Assembly (NCBI GenBank): GCA_963745665.1 | Contig: CAVUYE010000001.1 | Coordinates: forward strand, 1 to 64,000 | Origin: Bog-473 sp963745665 | GTDB lineage: Bacteria > Actinomycetota > Acidimicrobiia > Acidimicrobiales > RAAP-2 | Length of the DNA: 64,000 nt | Direction: 5' to 3' | In this document: positions 8,124 to 16,606 of the stretch, in pieces | Position numbering within the stretch: position 1 is the stretch's first letter | How the letters are laid out: every line of letters starts with the position of its first letter | Position numbers and translations under genes: made by a program | The notes under the pieces: generated by a model | Database searches by the model: none | Seen by the model: the letters and a program-made list of their open reading frames with translations, nothing else | What the model was told of the DNA's origin: nothing

Positions 8124-9599
8124 TCAGGGCGCCAGCGGACCCGATGCCGGGAGCGACTCGGTGGCATCCAGCACGGCCGCCGCCACGTGGTCGACCCGGG
8201 GACGCAGCTCGCGGTAGAGCGCCACGGCGGTGGGGGTCGGCTCGATCACGGCCGCGACGGGGTCGAGCTGGTCGAGCGTCAGCCCCATGCCCAACGCCTT
8301 GCCGGCCAGGAGGGCCGCCCCGGCCGAGGCCGCCTCACCCGAGCGATGGCGCAGCGCCGGCAGCCCGAGCACCGACGTCAGGACCTCGACCCACACCGGG
8401 AGTCCCGAACCGGCGCCGCCGAGGGTGACGCCTTCCGCGGTCGAACCGCCCAGGCGCCCCACCGTGACCACCTCCATCACCCGCACCACGTCCCAGGCGA
8501 CCGACTCCACCACGGCCCGCGCCATGTCGGCGGCGCCGTGCGCCGCACCCAACCCCATGAAGCCGGCCCGGGCGTCGTCGCGCCACCACGGGGCGCGGGC
8601 GCCGTCGAGCCAGGGCACGGCGACCACGCCGCGCGCACCGGGACCGCTCTCCGCCGCCAGGCGCCCCAGCTCCTCGGTGCTGCGGTCGAGCAGGCGCGCG
8701 AGCCAGGCCAGGAACGAGCCGGCGGCCGACAGACCGCCCTCGAGCAGCCAGCCCCCGTCCGCGGCCCGGGTCACCACCGCGCCGGCGGGCGAGGGAACGG
8801 GTCGCTCCTGCACGGGCACCGAGACGTTGGCCGTGGTCCCCCAGCTGACCATGGGGTGGTGCTCCGACGCGCCGGAGCCCAGCACCTCGCACTGCCGGTC
8901 CCCGGCACCGATCACGATCGGGACTCCCTGCCGGAGCCCGAGCTCGGCTGCGGGCACGGGCTTCAGCTGGCCGACCACGGTGTCGGAGGGCACGACGCTG
9001 GGCAGCTTGCCCAACGCGGGACCGGCCAGCTCGCGCACGGCGTTGCCGTCGAAGTCGTAGAGCCCGCTGCGCGAGGCGAAGGTGGCGTCGGTCACCAGCT
9101 GGTCCGTCATTCGGTACACGACGAAGTCCCGCGGGGACAGGAGCACGTGGGCGGCCTCGATGCGCTCGGGCTGCTGCTCGGCCATCCAGGCCAGCTTCGC
9201 CGCCACGGCGCCGGCGTCGAGCGGAATACCGGTCCGGGCTCGGTTGATGTCGTCGCCCCCCATGCGCGTGGCCAACACCCGCGCCTCGGCGGCGGCCCGG
9301 TGATCCGACCACAGGATGGCCTTGCCGATCGGGTCGCCCTGCGCGCTGACCGGGACGAAGGTCTGCCGGGCCCCCGAGCACGCCACCACGTCGACCGCGC
9401 CGAACGCGAGCGGCGCCTGGGCCCGGGCCTCGGCGCAGGCGATGACGAGCGAGGTCCACCAGCGCAGCGGGTCCTGCTCCGTCCAGCCGACCTGCGGGTA
9501 GGTGGTCGTCAGCTCGGAGCGGGCCAGGGCCACCAGCCCCTCGTCGCCCCAGAGGCCGACCTTGGTGACCGAGGTGCCGAAGTCGATGGTGAGGATCAC
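8124..9599 (-). CDS. FGGY-family carbohydrate kinase (xylulokinase/gluconokinase type)
   Basis: The 491-aa protein has the two-domain actin-like sugar kinase fold. It starts with the phosphate-1 motif ILTIDFGTSVTKVGLWG, contains GWTEQDPLRWW, and near residue 250 GAGDRQCEVLGSG. The C-terminal half has AVVESVAWDVVRVMEVV and LGGAGSGLPVWVEVL, the adenosine-binding region. The GTG start at 9599 overlaps the aldolase TGA by four bases (GTGA), which fixes it; the frame is open further upstream only because it reads through the aldolase in another frame. The product would phosphorylate a keto-sugar or sugar acid before aldol cleavage. The exact sugar cannot be told from sequence. Confidence 0.85.
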   Translation of the reverse strand: MILTIDFGTSVTKVGLWGDEGLVALARSELTTTYPQVGWTEQDPLRWWTSLVIACAEARAQAPLAFGAVDVVACSGARQTFVPVSAQGDPIGKAILWSDHRAAAEARVLATRMGGDDINRARTGIPLDAGAVAAKLAWMAEQQPERIEAAHVLLSPRDFVVYRMTDQLVTDATFASRSGLYDFDGNAVRELAGPALGKLPSVVPSDTVVGQLKPVPAAELGLRQGVPIVIGAGDRQCEVLGSGASEHHPMVSWGTTANVSVPVQERPVPSPAGAVVTRAADGGWLLEGGLSAAGSFLAWLARLLDRSTEELGRLAAESGPGARGVVAVPWLDGARAPWWRDDARAGFMGLGAAHGAADMARAVVESVAWDVVRVMEVVTVGRLGGSTAEGVTLGGAGSGLPVWVEVLTSVLGLPALRHRSGEAASAGAALLAGKALGMGLTLDQLDPVAAVIEPTPTAVALYRELRPRVDHVAAAVLDATESLPASGPLAP

Positions 9600-10360
9600 C
9601 GGCCGTGCACCAGCTCGCGCACCAGGCCGGCCACCTCGGCCGGGTCGTCGTCCTGGTAGATGGTCCGCCCCATGGCCATGCCCGCCCCTCCGCCCTCCAT
9701 GACGTCGCGCACCTCGTCGAGGACGTGGGCCCGGCCCGCCGAGGTGCGCGGGCCACCCAGGAAGAGGACGGGCACGCTGACGCTGGCTACCACCCGTGCC
9801 ACGGCGCGTTGACGCTCGGTGCCGGGCGCGGTGGCCGGGACGGGGACCTTGATCACCGGCGCCCCCATGTCGTGGGCGATGACCGACGCCAGCACGATGG
9901 CCTCCGTGTCGCGACGGATCCGTCCCTGATCCCACACCAGGGGCTCAATGAGCGCCTCGAGCCCGGCCTCGCTCGCATCCTCGAGCACCTGGCCCAGGAG
10001 CTCGAGTGCCGCCGCCGTGATCGGATCCTCCATGTCGACGCGGGTCATGTGCTTCACGCCCGACCAGCCGTCGGCGGCCGCCCGCGGCACGCTGGCCACC
10101 AGGCGGTCGTCCAGCTCGAAGGCCGAACCGGCCAGACCGGTGCGGTTGATGGAGAGGTAGGTGCGGTGCAGCGCGGTGAGGTGGCCCGCCGCGGCCAACC
10201 CGGCCAGCGGTTGCGCGGTGGCCAGGATGCCGTCGCACGAGGGCAGGGCCTGCGCCAGCGACCCGAAGAACTCGGCCCAGTTCTCGGTGGTCAGCACGGC
10301 CCGAGCGCGGTGGTCCGCCGCCAGAATGAGTGCCGGTGTCGGGAGCGCGGTCGGGCTCAT
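9596..10360 (-). CDS. Class I-type (DeoC/FbaB/LacD superfamily) aldolase
   Basis: This 254-aa TIM-barrel protein begins PALILAADHRARAVL, matching the DHR motif at the first strand of Cgl0159-type and related class I aldolases. It carries PVIKVPVPAT, with the likely Schiff-base lysine, and ends with LFLGGPR and EGGGAGMAMGRTIYQ, the phosphate-binding strand-7/8 motifs. The ATG at 10360 overlaps the dehydrogenase TGA (ATGA), and its own stop overlaps the kinase start, so translation is coupled across the three genes. It probably cleaves the phosphorylated sugar made by the kinase. Related proteins occur in actinobacterial inositol and ketose catabolic clusters. Confidence 0.8.
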   Translation of the reverse strand: MSPTALPTPALILAADHRARAVLTTENWAEFFGSLAQALPSCDGILATAQPLAGLAAAGHLTALHRTYLSINRTGLAGSAFELDDRLVASVPRAAADGWSGVKHMTRVDMEDPITAAALELLGQVLEDASEAGLEALIEPLVWDQGRIRRDTEAIVLASVIAHDMGAPVIKVPVPATAPGTERQRAVARVVASVSVPVLFLGGPRTSAGRAHVLDEVRDVMEGGGAGMAMGRTIYQDDDPAEVAGLVRELVHGR

Positions 10361-11247
10361 GCGGGGCCGCCGGCCAGCGCCAGCACGACCTTGGCCACCG
10401 CCGAGAAGTCCTGGCGCCCATAGCCGGCGGCACTGGCGGCGGTGAGCAGCTGGCGTGCCGTCGCCGTCGTCGGCACGGGCACGCCGCAGCGCACGGCGTA
10501 GGCCATGGCGAGGTCGAGGTCCTTGGCCATGAGATCGGTCATGAAGCCGGGCTTCCAGTCGTTCGACGCCGGGCTCTCGGGGATCACGCCGGGCACGGGC
10601 AGGCGGGTCCGCACCGCCACGCAGTCGCCGGTGGCGTGGGTGAGGACCAGCAGCAGCTTCTCCATGTCGACCCCGGAGCGCAGCGCCATGGCGGTCGCCT
10701 CGGCCGTCGCCGTCATCTGCGCCGCGTAGATCACCTGGTTGCACAGCTTGACCACCTGGCCCATGCCGGGGCCGCCGACGTGCACCACCAGCCCCGCGAA
10801 GGGGTCGATGGCGGGCTGCACCTCGGCCAGCGTGCCGGCGTCGCCGCCCACCATCAGCGTGAGCGTCCCCGCGTGCGCGCCGCCGGTGCCGCCCGAGAGC
10901 GGCGCGTCCAGGTAGCGGGCGCCGGTCCCGCTCACCCGCGCGTGCTGGGCCCGCTCCACCTCGGGGTCGATGGTGGAGGTGTCGATGACCGTCTTGCCCG
11001 GGCCGAGCGCCGACAGCATGTCCCCGACCACCTGCTCCACCTCGGGCGAGTTGGGGACGCACAGGAAGATGACGTCGGAGGCCTCGGCCACCCCGCGCGG
11101 CGAGCCTCCGTCGGCCGCGCCCTGCGCCACCATGGCGTCGATCGGTCCCCGGCCACGCGAGGCGACGGTGACGTCGTGGCCGGCCGCCACGAGATGGCCC
11201 GCCATGGGCAGCCCCATGGCCCCGAGGCCGATGAATCCGATGCGCAT
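10357..11247 (-). CDS. 3-hydroxyisobutyrate dehydrogenase/tartronate-semialdehyde reductase family protein
   Basis: The 296-aa protein is a beta-hydroxyacid dehydrogenase. It has the Rossmann motif IGFIGLGAMGLPMAGHLV at the N-terminus, the substrate-binding block YLDAPLSGGTGGAHAGTLT near residue 125 and GQVVKLCNQVIYAAQM with the catalytic Lys near residue 175. GFMTDLMAKDLDLA follows in the helical C-terminal domain. ATG 11247 is preferred over an upstream in-frame start because a GGGAGGGA ribosome site lies just before it and homology starts there. The family reduces small semialdehydes with NAD(P)H, which fits a partner that handles the aldehyde released by the adjacent aldolase. Confidence 0.85.
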   Translation of the reverse strand: MRIGFIGLGAMGLPMAGHLVAAGHDVTVASRGRGPIDAMVAQGAADGGSPRGVAEASDVIFLCVPNSPEVEQVVGDMLSALGPGKTVIDTSTIDPEVERAQHARVSGTGARYLDAPLSGGTGGAHAGTLTLMVGGDAGTLAEVQPAIDPFAGLVVHVGGPGMGQVVKLCNQVIYAAQMTATAEATAMALRSGVDMEKLLLVLTHATGDCVAVRTRLPVPGVIPESPASNDWKPGFMTDLMAKDLDLAMAYAVRCGVPVPTTATARQLLTAASAAGYGRQDFSAVAKVVLALAGGPA

Positions 11248-11276
11248 GCGTGTCCCTCCCGACGTCCCGGCCGCGA

Positions 11277-12629
11277 TCAGGTGAACTGGGGCAGCCATTC
11301 CGCCGTGCCCGCGAGGAGCCCGTCGACCATGGCGTCGGTGTTGCGCAGGTCGCCCCGGCCGGCCAGCGGATCGAGGGCGAAGGCCTCCCCCGCCAGCGTG
11401 CGGTCGCCCCGCAGCGCCGCCTCGACGGTGAGTTCCTGGGTGGCGACGTGGCGGCGGACGATCTCGTCGTACGGGGTCGGCAGGACCGTCCGGTCGCGGC
11501 CGCGGATGCCGTCGCCGTCGATGACGCAGATCGACTCGATCACCGCGTCCGCGGGCATCCCGACGGCCTGGCCCGTGTTCGGGATGTTCACGGGGGCCTC
11601 CAATGGCTCGCCGGTCAGCATGGCCTCCATCATCGGCGAGGGCAGCTCGCCGGACTGCCAGGTCTGCAGGTCCTTGGTGCCGGCCAGCCAGCCGTCGACG
11701 TCGGCGATGTACTCCGCTTGGTGCTGCTCACGTCGCGAAATGGGGCTGAGCCCGATGTTGTAGGCCGCCCCCCACTCGGACTCGGGCGTGAGGGCGAAGG
11801 ACACGAACTCGGCGATGTGCCGGTCGCCGGCCGCCGGGAAGGTGCCCCAGCGCTCGAGCAGCGTCAGCTTGAAGAGGTGGCGCTGGGCGAAGTCGAGCTT
11901 GGAGAACTTCTCCGCCTCCGGTCGTCCCGGGGACGGGGCCAGGGAGGCCAGCCCGCCGACCTCGTCGACCAGGCCGCGCAGCGCGTCGAAGCCGTCGGCG
12001 CCGTCGACCTCGAGCGACGTGAGCACCGGGAAGTGGTTGACGCCGGTCACCGAGGCCGTGACCGCCTCGAAGGGGCGGCCCAGGGCGATGGCCATGTCCA
12101 TGCAGAAGTTGCCCACCTCGTGGCAGAGGCCGACCGTCTTGATGCTGGTCTCGCGGCACACCGAGCGCGTCAGCGCCGTCATGGGGTTGGTGATGTTGAA
12201 GAGCCAGGCGTCGGGGCAGTGCTCCTCCATGGCCTTGCCGATGCCGACGAGCACCGGGACGTTGCGGAGTGCACGGTTGATCCCGCCCGGCCCGACAGTG
12301 TCCCCCACCGTCTGGGTGATGCCGTGACTGGCCGGCACGTCGAGGTCCACCGCCATGGAGCGGAAGCCACCGGTCGAGATGCACACGATGACGAAGTCGG
12401 CGCCGTCGAGAGACGCGTGAAGGTCGGTGGTGGTGGCGATCGTCGCCTTGGCGTCCATGGCGTCGTTCAGCTTGTGGGCCAGCGCCTCCATTTTGGGCAG
12501 CGGCGCGGGATCGATGTCCTCGAGCACGAGGTGCATGCCGGCGAGGGCCGGCGTCCCGAAGAGGTCGGCCATCAACTCCGGTCCCCACTGATAGCTCCCG
12601 CCGCCGACAATCGTCACTTGAGTAGGCAC
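11277..12629 (-). CDS. GH4 family glycosidase (6-phospho- or free alpha/beta-glycosidase)
   Basis: GH4 enzymes hydrolyse glycosides by an unusual redox-elimination mechanism that needs NAD+ and a divalent metal. The 450-aa protein has the dinucleotide-binding start VTIVGGGSYQWGP, FNITNPMTALTRSV near residue 145, GLCHEVGNF (metal-binding Cys/His) near 175 and VTGVNHFPVL (metal-binding His) near 205. The GTG at 12629 is the start; the frame opens a little further but then overlaps the divergent DoxX-like gene, whose start is only 24 nt away. It is the first gene of the five-gene operon. No PTS genes are visible, so the substrate may be unphosphorylated. Confidence 0.85.
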   Translation of the reverse strand: MPTQVTIVGGGSYQWGPELMADLFGTPALAGMHLVLEDIDPAPLPKMEALAHKLNDAMDAKATIATTTDLHASLDGADFVIVCISTGGFRSMAVDLDVPASHGITQTVGDTVGPGGINRALRNVPVLVGIGKAMEEHCPDAWLFNITNPMTALTRSVCRETSIKTVGLCHEVGNFCMDMAIALGRPFEAVTASVTGVNHFPVLTSLEVDGADGFDALRGLVDEVGGLASLAPSPGRPEAEKFSKLDFAQRHLFKLTLLERWGTFPAAGDRHIAEFVSFALTPESEWGAAYNIGLSPISRREQHQAEYIADVDGWLAGTKDLQTWQSGELPSPMMEAMLTGEPLEAPVNIPNTGQAVGMPADAVIESICVIDGDGIRGRDRTVLPTPYDEIVRRHVATQELTVEAALRGDRTLAGEAFALDPLAGRGDLRNTDAMVDGLLAGTAEWLPQFT

Positions 12630-12639
12630 GCCGCCACAG

Positions 12640-12645
12640 TACAGT
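12640..12645 (+). promoter_or_regulatory. -10 box TACAGT, leaderless type
   Basis: TACAGT ends 7 nt before the GTG at 12653, the spacing expected if transcription starts at the start codon itself. Confidence 0.45.
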
Positions 12646-12652
12646 CCCGGTC

Positions 12653-13036
12653 GTGGTTCGCCTCCGGCGTCGCGCCCCCGGCGCACTGGCCGCCCTCTTC
12701 GTGGGCAGCGGCGTCGTGCACCTGGTCCGCCCGCAGTCCTTCGCGTCGATCATGCCGCGTGCCATCCCCGAGGAGCACCACACCAACCTCATCTACGCCA
12801 GCGGTGTGGCCGAGCTCGTGTGCGCCGCCGGCCTGGTCCGGCGCACGCGCTGGGCGCGCGCCGCCAGCCTGGCCACCCTGGCCGCCGTGTTCCCGGCCAA
12901 CGTCCAGATGGCGCTCGATGCCGGGACGGGACGAAACACCGGGCCTTCGGACAGCCGCGCCGTCGCCTGGGGTCGCCTCCCCCTGCAGCTGTTCATGGCC
13001 TGGGCGGCTCTTCAGGCGCGTCCCCGCCGGGGCTGA
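12653..13036 (+). CDS. DoxX-like small membrane protein
   Basis: The 127-aa product has about four hydrophobic helices and the DoxX-like pattern: GALAALFVGSGVVHLVRP, then FASIMPRAIPEEHH, then a helix around YASGVAELVCAAGLVRR. The family is widespread and membrane-bound; its biochemical role is not settled. The GTG start at 12653 follows a TACAGT box by 7 nt and would be leaderless. The gene is divergent from the GH4 operon and is followed 4 nt later by a GNAT acetyltransferase. Confidence 0.7.
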   Translation: MVRLRRRAPGALAALFVGSGVVHLVRPQSFASIMPRAIPEEHHTNLIYASGVAELVCAAGLVRRTRWARAASLATLAAVFPANVQMALDAGTGRNTGPSDSRAVAWGRLPLQLFMAWAALQARPRRG

Positions 13037-13040
13037 GCCC

Positions 13041-13466
13041 TTGGAACCGGGCCTGGAGATCCGGGTGCTCCGCCCCGGTGAGGACGGACTCGTCGCGGCG
13101 GCCTCGCACCTGTTCGACGGCCCGGCCCGGCCCGATGCCACGGCGCGCTTCCTGGCCGAGGAGGGCCACCATCTCCTGATCGCCTACGAGGGCGGGCGGG
13201 CCGTCGGGTTCGTCAGCGGGGTGGAGGTCACCCACCCCGACAAGGGCACCGAGATGTTCCTCTACGAGCTCGCGGTCGACGAGCCCTACCGGCGCCGAGG
13301 CATCGGGCGCGCCCTGGTGGAACAGCTGGCCGCGCGGGCCCGCGCCGCCGGGTGCTACGGCATGTGGGTGCTCACCGACCACGACAACGAGGCCGCCCGC
13401 GCCACCTACGAGGGGACCGGCGGCGTGCCCGAGACGAGGCAAGTGGTGGAGGTCTGGACCTTCTGA
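13041..13466 (+). CDS. GNAT acetyltransferase, AAC(3)-I-like
   Basis: The 141-aa product is a GNAT-fold N-acetyltransferase that transfers acetyl from acetyl-CoA to an amine. The block EMFLYELAVDEPYRRRGIGRALVEQL contains the acetyl-CoA-binding R-R-G-I-G-R turn, and GCYGMWVLTDHDNEAARATY follows. These blocks, with VSGVEVTHPDKGTEM before them, are close to the aminoglycoside 3-N-acetyltransferase AAC(3)-I group. Whether it modifies aminoglycosides cannot be decided here; many chromosomal relatives have no known resistance role. The frame runs far upstream without a stop as an antisense shadow of the GH4 gene. TTG 13041, 4 nt after the DoxX-like stop, is my choice; GTG 13065 is an alternative. 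Confidence 0.75.
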   Translation: MEPGLEIRVLRPGEDGLVAAASHLFDGPARPDATARFLAEEGHHLLIAYEGGRAVGFVSGVEVTHPDKGTEMFLYELAVDEPYRRRGIGRALVEQLAARARAAGCYGMWVLTDHDNEAARATYEGTGGVPETRQVVEVWTF

Positions 13467-13512
13467 AGCTCCCCGGCTGCACCTCTCGGCTCCGCCCTCG
13501 TGAGACCTCGGG

Positions 13513-13806
13513 TCAGGCCTCGGCGTCCACTGTCTGCACGCCTGCCCGCAGCACCGGCGGTCCGCCTGGGCGGGTCAGGAGTGCCAGCCCGGCCCGGGCG
13601 TCCTCGGCGCGCCCGAAGACGACGACGCACGTCCCGGTGCCGGCGCCGTCGTCCAGCCACACCCCCCGGACGAACCCGGAGAGCGCCTGCACCTCAGGGA
13701 TCACGAGCTCGTTGAGGATTCCCTGCCGGTGCGTCGCATCAGCTGAGGAATCGATCGCCACCTGCACCACGGCTGCGTGCGCCACCGACACCACGCTACC
13801 GGTCAC
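13513..13806 (-). CDS. Small ferredoxin-fold protein, possibly ABM-like
   Basis: The 97-aa product has a pattern of short strands and helices (HAAVVQVAIDSS, LNELVIPEVQALSGFVRGVWLDD, GTCVVVFGRAEDARAGLALL) like dimeric alpha/beta-barrel proteins of the antibiotic-biosynthesis-monooxygenase type. No catalytic residues can be assigned. The GTG at 13806 overlaps the stop of the following-strand GNAT gene by four bases (GTGA), so it appears coupled to that gene. An ORF beginning at 13815 exists but is less likely as a start. Confidence 0.5.
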   Translation of the reverse strand: MTGSVVSVAHAAVVQVAIDSSADATHRQGILNELVIPEVQALSGFVRGVWLDDGAGTGTCVVVFGRAEDARAGLALLTRPGGPPVLRAGVQTVDAEA

Positions 13807-14291
13807 GACAACCACTTCTCCCCCCAGAAGCAGGCGAAGGGGTTGTCGTTGTAGGGCGCGATCTCCTCGTACCCCGCGGCGCGGTAGAGGCGTTGCGCGT
13901 GCGGCTGCTTGGGGCCGGTGTCGAGACGGGCCCGCTCGTAGCCCAGGTCCCGGGCCGCCTCCTCGAGCGCGCGCAACAGCGCCGCGGCCAAACCCCGCGA
14001 CCGCGCTTCGGGGTGGACGTACATCCGCTTGATTTCCGCCACCCCGTCACCAAGCCGGCGCAGTCCCCCACCGGCGACCGCCTCGGTGCCCTCGAACCCC
14101 ACAAAGTAGGCGCCGCCCGGCGGACGGAGCTCGTCCGGGAGCAGCGGCGGGTTGTCCAGGCGGCTCGCATCGTCGTAGGCGTCGACGAGCTCGGCCCGCA
14201 TGGCGGCCAGGAGTTCGGAGGCCAGAGGGTCCTCGGGGTCGCACCGGGTGAAGCACACCTCACCCGCTCCCTCCACGGGGCCCGCGCTCAC
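13803..14291 (-). CDS. GNAT acetyltransferase
   Basis: The 162-aa product is a GNAT-fold acetyltransferase. The N-terminal half contains ELVDAYDDASRLDN and GGAYFVGFEGTEAVAGGGLR. The central strand and turn IKRMYVHPEARSRGLAAALLRALEE carries the acetyl-CoA-binding R-S-R-G-L-A motif, and LDTGPKQPHAQRLYRAAGYEEIAPYND is the typical C-terminal block. The start GTG 14291 overlaps the epimerase TGA (GTGA). The substrate is unknown; the family signature resembles small-molecule or amino-acid N-acetyltransferases. Confidence 0.8.
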   Translation of the reverse strand: MSAGPVEGAGEVCFTRCDPEDPLASELLAAMRAELVDAYDDASRLDNPPLLPDELRPPGGAYFVGFEGTEAVAGGGLRRLGDGVAEIKRMYVHPEARSRGLAAALLRALEEAARDLGYERARLDTGPKQPHAQRLYRAAGYEEIAPYNDNPFACFWGEKWLS

Positions 14292-15208
14292 CGCACCCGG
14301 TCGGGGTGCAGTGCCTTGGCCATGCGTCGCATGCCCTCGCGCCAGGGCACGCTGGTCTGCCCCGCCAACTCGTGCATCCGGGTGGTGTCGATCTGCACGC
14401 TGTCGATGGTCTGGACCGTCGGCTCGAAACGGGCCTCCGTGCCGGCCAGGCCGGCCAGATACGTGCACCACTCTTCGATGCTGACGGGCTCGCTCCCACC
14501 CCAATTGACCGTCACCGCCGGCACCGACGCGGCGGCGAGCAGGCGCGGCACCATGGCCAGAATGTCGTCGGCGTGCAGTGGGTGGTAGATGCTCGGCGCG
14601 TCCACGTGAACGGGGATGGCGTGACCGGACAGCATCATGTGCAGGTGAATGGCCGGCCAGCCCCCGTTGTCGCCGTAGGGCACGGACAGCCGGGCAATGG
14701 TCGTCGGCAGCGCGAAGCGCTCGGCGCCCCAGCGGGCGGTGCCCTCGGCGGCGATCTTGCAGATGCTGTACGTGCGCAGGAACGGCCACACGCCGTGGTT
14801 GTCGCCGAGGGGACCGTCCTCGTCGAAGACACGGTGCCCCTCGGGCTTGTAGACCGCCGTGGAGGAGCAATGCAAGAAGGCCCGTGCGCCCCGGTGGTGC
14901 TCCATGAGGTAGGCCAGGCCGCCGCTGTTGGCCGCCAGGTCCTTCTCCCAGTCGTTGGTCTTGGCGACGGCGAAATGGAGTACGTACTCGGCGTCCTCGG
15001 GCAGCTGGCCCATGTCGCCTGACACCAGGTCGACTGGGACGCACTCCACCCCGGCAGCCTCCAGCTCGGCTCGGGCGGCGGCATCGGAGAAACGGGCCGC
15101 TCCGATGACGCGGTTGTCACGGGCCAGGGCGGTCGCCAGCGGGCGCGCCACCTGCCCCGTGACCCCTGTGACAACGATGGTGCTTCCCTGCAATTTGTCT
15201 GGACTCAT
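14288..15208 (-). CDS. NAD-dependent epimerase/dehydratase (extended SDR)
   Basis: The 306-aa protein has the extended-SDR cofactor motif TGVTGQVARPLA near residue 15, the substrate-side block FLHCSSTAVYKPEG, and the catalytic YSICK (Tyr-x-x-x-Lys) near residue 150. HPLHADDILAMVPRLL and a C-terminal substrate domain follow. ATG 15208 begins MSPDKLQGSTIVVTG. Its stop overlaps the GNAT start, so epimerase, GNAT and the small ferredoxin-fold gene form a three-gene chain. The family acts on nucleotide sugars or related hydroxy compounds; the substrate is not identifiable here. Confidence 0.82.
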   Translation of the reverse strand: MSPDKLQGSTIVVTGVTGQVARPLATALARDNRVIGAARFSDAAARAELEAAGVECVPVDLVSGDMGQLPEDAEYVLHFAVAKTNDWEKDLAANSGGLAYLMEHHRGARAFLHCSSTAVYKPEGHRVFDEDGPLGDNHGVWPFLRTYSICKIAAEGTARWGAERFALPTTIARLSVPYGDNGGWPAIHLHMMLSGHAIPVHVDAPSIYHPLHADDILAMVPRLLAAASVPAVTVNWGGSEPVSIEEWCTYLAGLAGTEARFEPTVQTIDSVQIDTTRMHELAGQTSVPWREGMRRMAKALHPDRVR

Positions 15209-15225
15209 ACGCCCTTCGTACTCGC

Positions 15226-15231
15226 TACGAT
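15226..15231 (+). promoter_or_regulatory. -10 box TACGAT, leaderless type
   Basis: TACGAT ends 7 nt before the GTG at 15239. This supports 15239 rather than the ATG at 15230 as the start of the DUF1543 gene. Confidence 0.45.
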
Positions 15232-15238
15232 GCCGCGC

Positions 15239-15484
15239 GTGCACCTCTACGTAGCGTTCCTGGGTGGTGAGCTGGCAGCCGGCCGCATGGGAGAGGACCA
15301 TGAGGTCGTGTTCGTCGTGGCCGAGGACATGAAGTCCGCCCGGCGGGCCGCCCGGACCAAGTGGGGCGGTGGTGGCCGGCCCCACGTCGACGCCCTCACC
15401 CGGCTGGACATGATCGACGGCTTCGCCGTCGGCCTCCAGCCGGCCGGCACCGGCGACACGACCGAGAGCGAGGGCTACAACTAG
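15239..15484 (+). CDS. DUF1543 domain protein
   Basis: The 81-aa product begins HLYVAFLGGELA and contains EVVFVVAEDMKSARRAARTKWGG and a HVDALTRLDMIDGF block, the pattern of DUF1543 proteins, whose function is unknown. An ATG at 15230 would add three residues, but a TACGAT box overlaps it, so GTG 15239 is preferred. The stop codon TAG lies on the target site of the IS630 element: the TA is the duplicated target and the G is the first base of the element. The protein end is therefore unchanged by the insertion. Confidence 0.7.
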   Translation: MHLYVAFLGGELAAGRMGEDHEVVFVVAEDMKSARRAARTKWGGGGRPHVDALTRLDMIDGFAVGLQPAGTGDTTESEGYN

Positions 15485-16606
15485 TGGATCCTCGCGATAA
15501 TAACACTGATGTGATTTCATGGGGGGATGCGACTTCCTCCACTGAAACTTCGTCGAGGTGACCGTGCTGAACTCGAAGCGCGCGTGCGGTCCAACACCAT
15601 TGAGGCGCGAGCGGCCAAGCGGGCGCGGATGATCCTGCTCATGGCCGACGGCGAGTCGAATCGAACGATCGGCGGACTGGTCGATTTGCACTACAACCAA
15701 GTCGGGATGTGGCGCTCGCGCTACGAGGAGTTCGGGTTGGCCGGGCTCGAAGATGAGGAGCGTCCGGGCCGTCCGGTTATCTATGACCACGACGACGTGC
15801 TGCTCTTGGTCAAGCTCGTCACCGAGGATCCCCCCGCTGGAGCATCCCGCTGGACGATGGAGACACTCGCTGAGGCCATGGCGTCTCACGGTGTCCCCAT
15901 CTCGGCGTCGCAGGCCTGGCGCATCTGCAAGGCCCTCGACCTCAAGCCCTGGCAGGTCGAGAGCTGGATGACCAGCCATGATCCGGACTTTTGGGCCAAG
16001 GCCTCCGATGTGTGCGGTCTCTACCTCAATCCACCACACAATGCCGTGGTGTGGTCGGTCGACGAGAAGTCGGGGATGCAGGCCAAATCACGGGTCAACC
16101 CGAGCAAGCCGGCTATTCCGGGAAAGCCGTCACGGCGCGAGTTCGAGTACAAGCGCCACGGCACCGCCGTGCTGTTCGCCGCCCTCAGCGTCCACGAAGG
16201 CACACTGGCGGGATGGGTGACCAACTCGACCAAGAGCGACAACTTCGTCACCTTCTTGGGTGACCTGGTGGACCAGACACCACCACACCTCGATCTGCAC
16301 TGCATTGCCGACAACTTCGCCGCCCACAAGACGGCCAAGGTGGCCGAGTTCCTAGAGGCCAACCCAAGGGTGCACATCCATCACACGCCCACCCATGCCA
16401 GTTGGCTCAACCAAGTCGAGCTGTTCTTCTCCATCCTCGAACGAAGGCTGCTGCGACGCGGTGAATTCGACTCGCTCGACGACCTGGCTGCCAAGGTCAT
16501 CGCTTTCATCAACGACTACAACCGACGGGCCGCGCCGTTCCGCTGGACCTACGACGGCAAGCCCCTACGAGTCGCGTAAGTCACAATGATTTACGCGCGA
16601 AAGCAC
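15484..16606 (+). mobile_element. IS630-family insertion sequence
   Basis: The element is 1123 bp, flanked by TA dinucleotides at 15482-15483 and 16607-16608, the hallmark target duplication of IS630/Tc1-mariner elements. The ends form an imperfect inverted repeat starting GTG...CAC, with 16 of the first 26 positions matching. Before insertion the sequence would have read AAC-TAG-TTC, so the element sits exactly in the stop codon of the DUF1543 gene. It contains one intact transposase gene. Confidence 0.85.
15527..16579 (+). CDS. IS630-family transposase
   Basis: The 350-aa protein has an N-terminal helix-turn-helix region (SNRTIGGLVDLHYNQVGMWRSRY and GLAGLEDEERPGRP) and a C-terminal DDE catalytic domain. 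The first Asp is in WSVDEKSGMQ, the second in CIADNFAAHK and the Glu in HASWLNQVELFFS, with the expected spacing. The frame is intact, so the element could be active. A WTYDGKPL end is typical for the family. Confidence 0.93.
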   Translation: MRLPPLKLRRGDRAELEARVRSNTIEARAAKRARMILLMADGESNRTIGGLVDLHYNQVGMWRSRYEEFGLAGLEDEERPGRPVIYDHDDVLLLVKLVTEDPPAGASRWTMETLAEAMASHGVPISASQAWRICKALDLKPWQVESWMTSHDPDFWAKASDVCGLYLNPPHNAVVWSVDEKSGMQAKSRVNPSKPAIPGKPSRREFEYKRHGTAVLFAALSVHEGTLAGWVTNSTKSDNFVTFLGDLVDQTPPHLDLHCIADNFAAHKTAKVAEFLEANPRVHIHHTPTHASWLNQVELFFSILERRLLRRGEFDSLDDLAAKVIAFINDYNRRAAPFRWTYDGKPLRVA

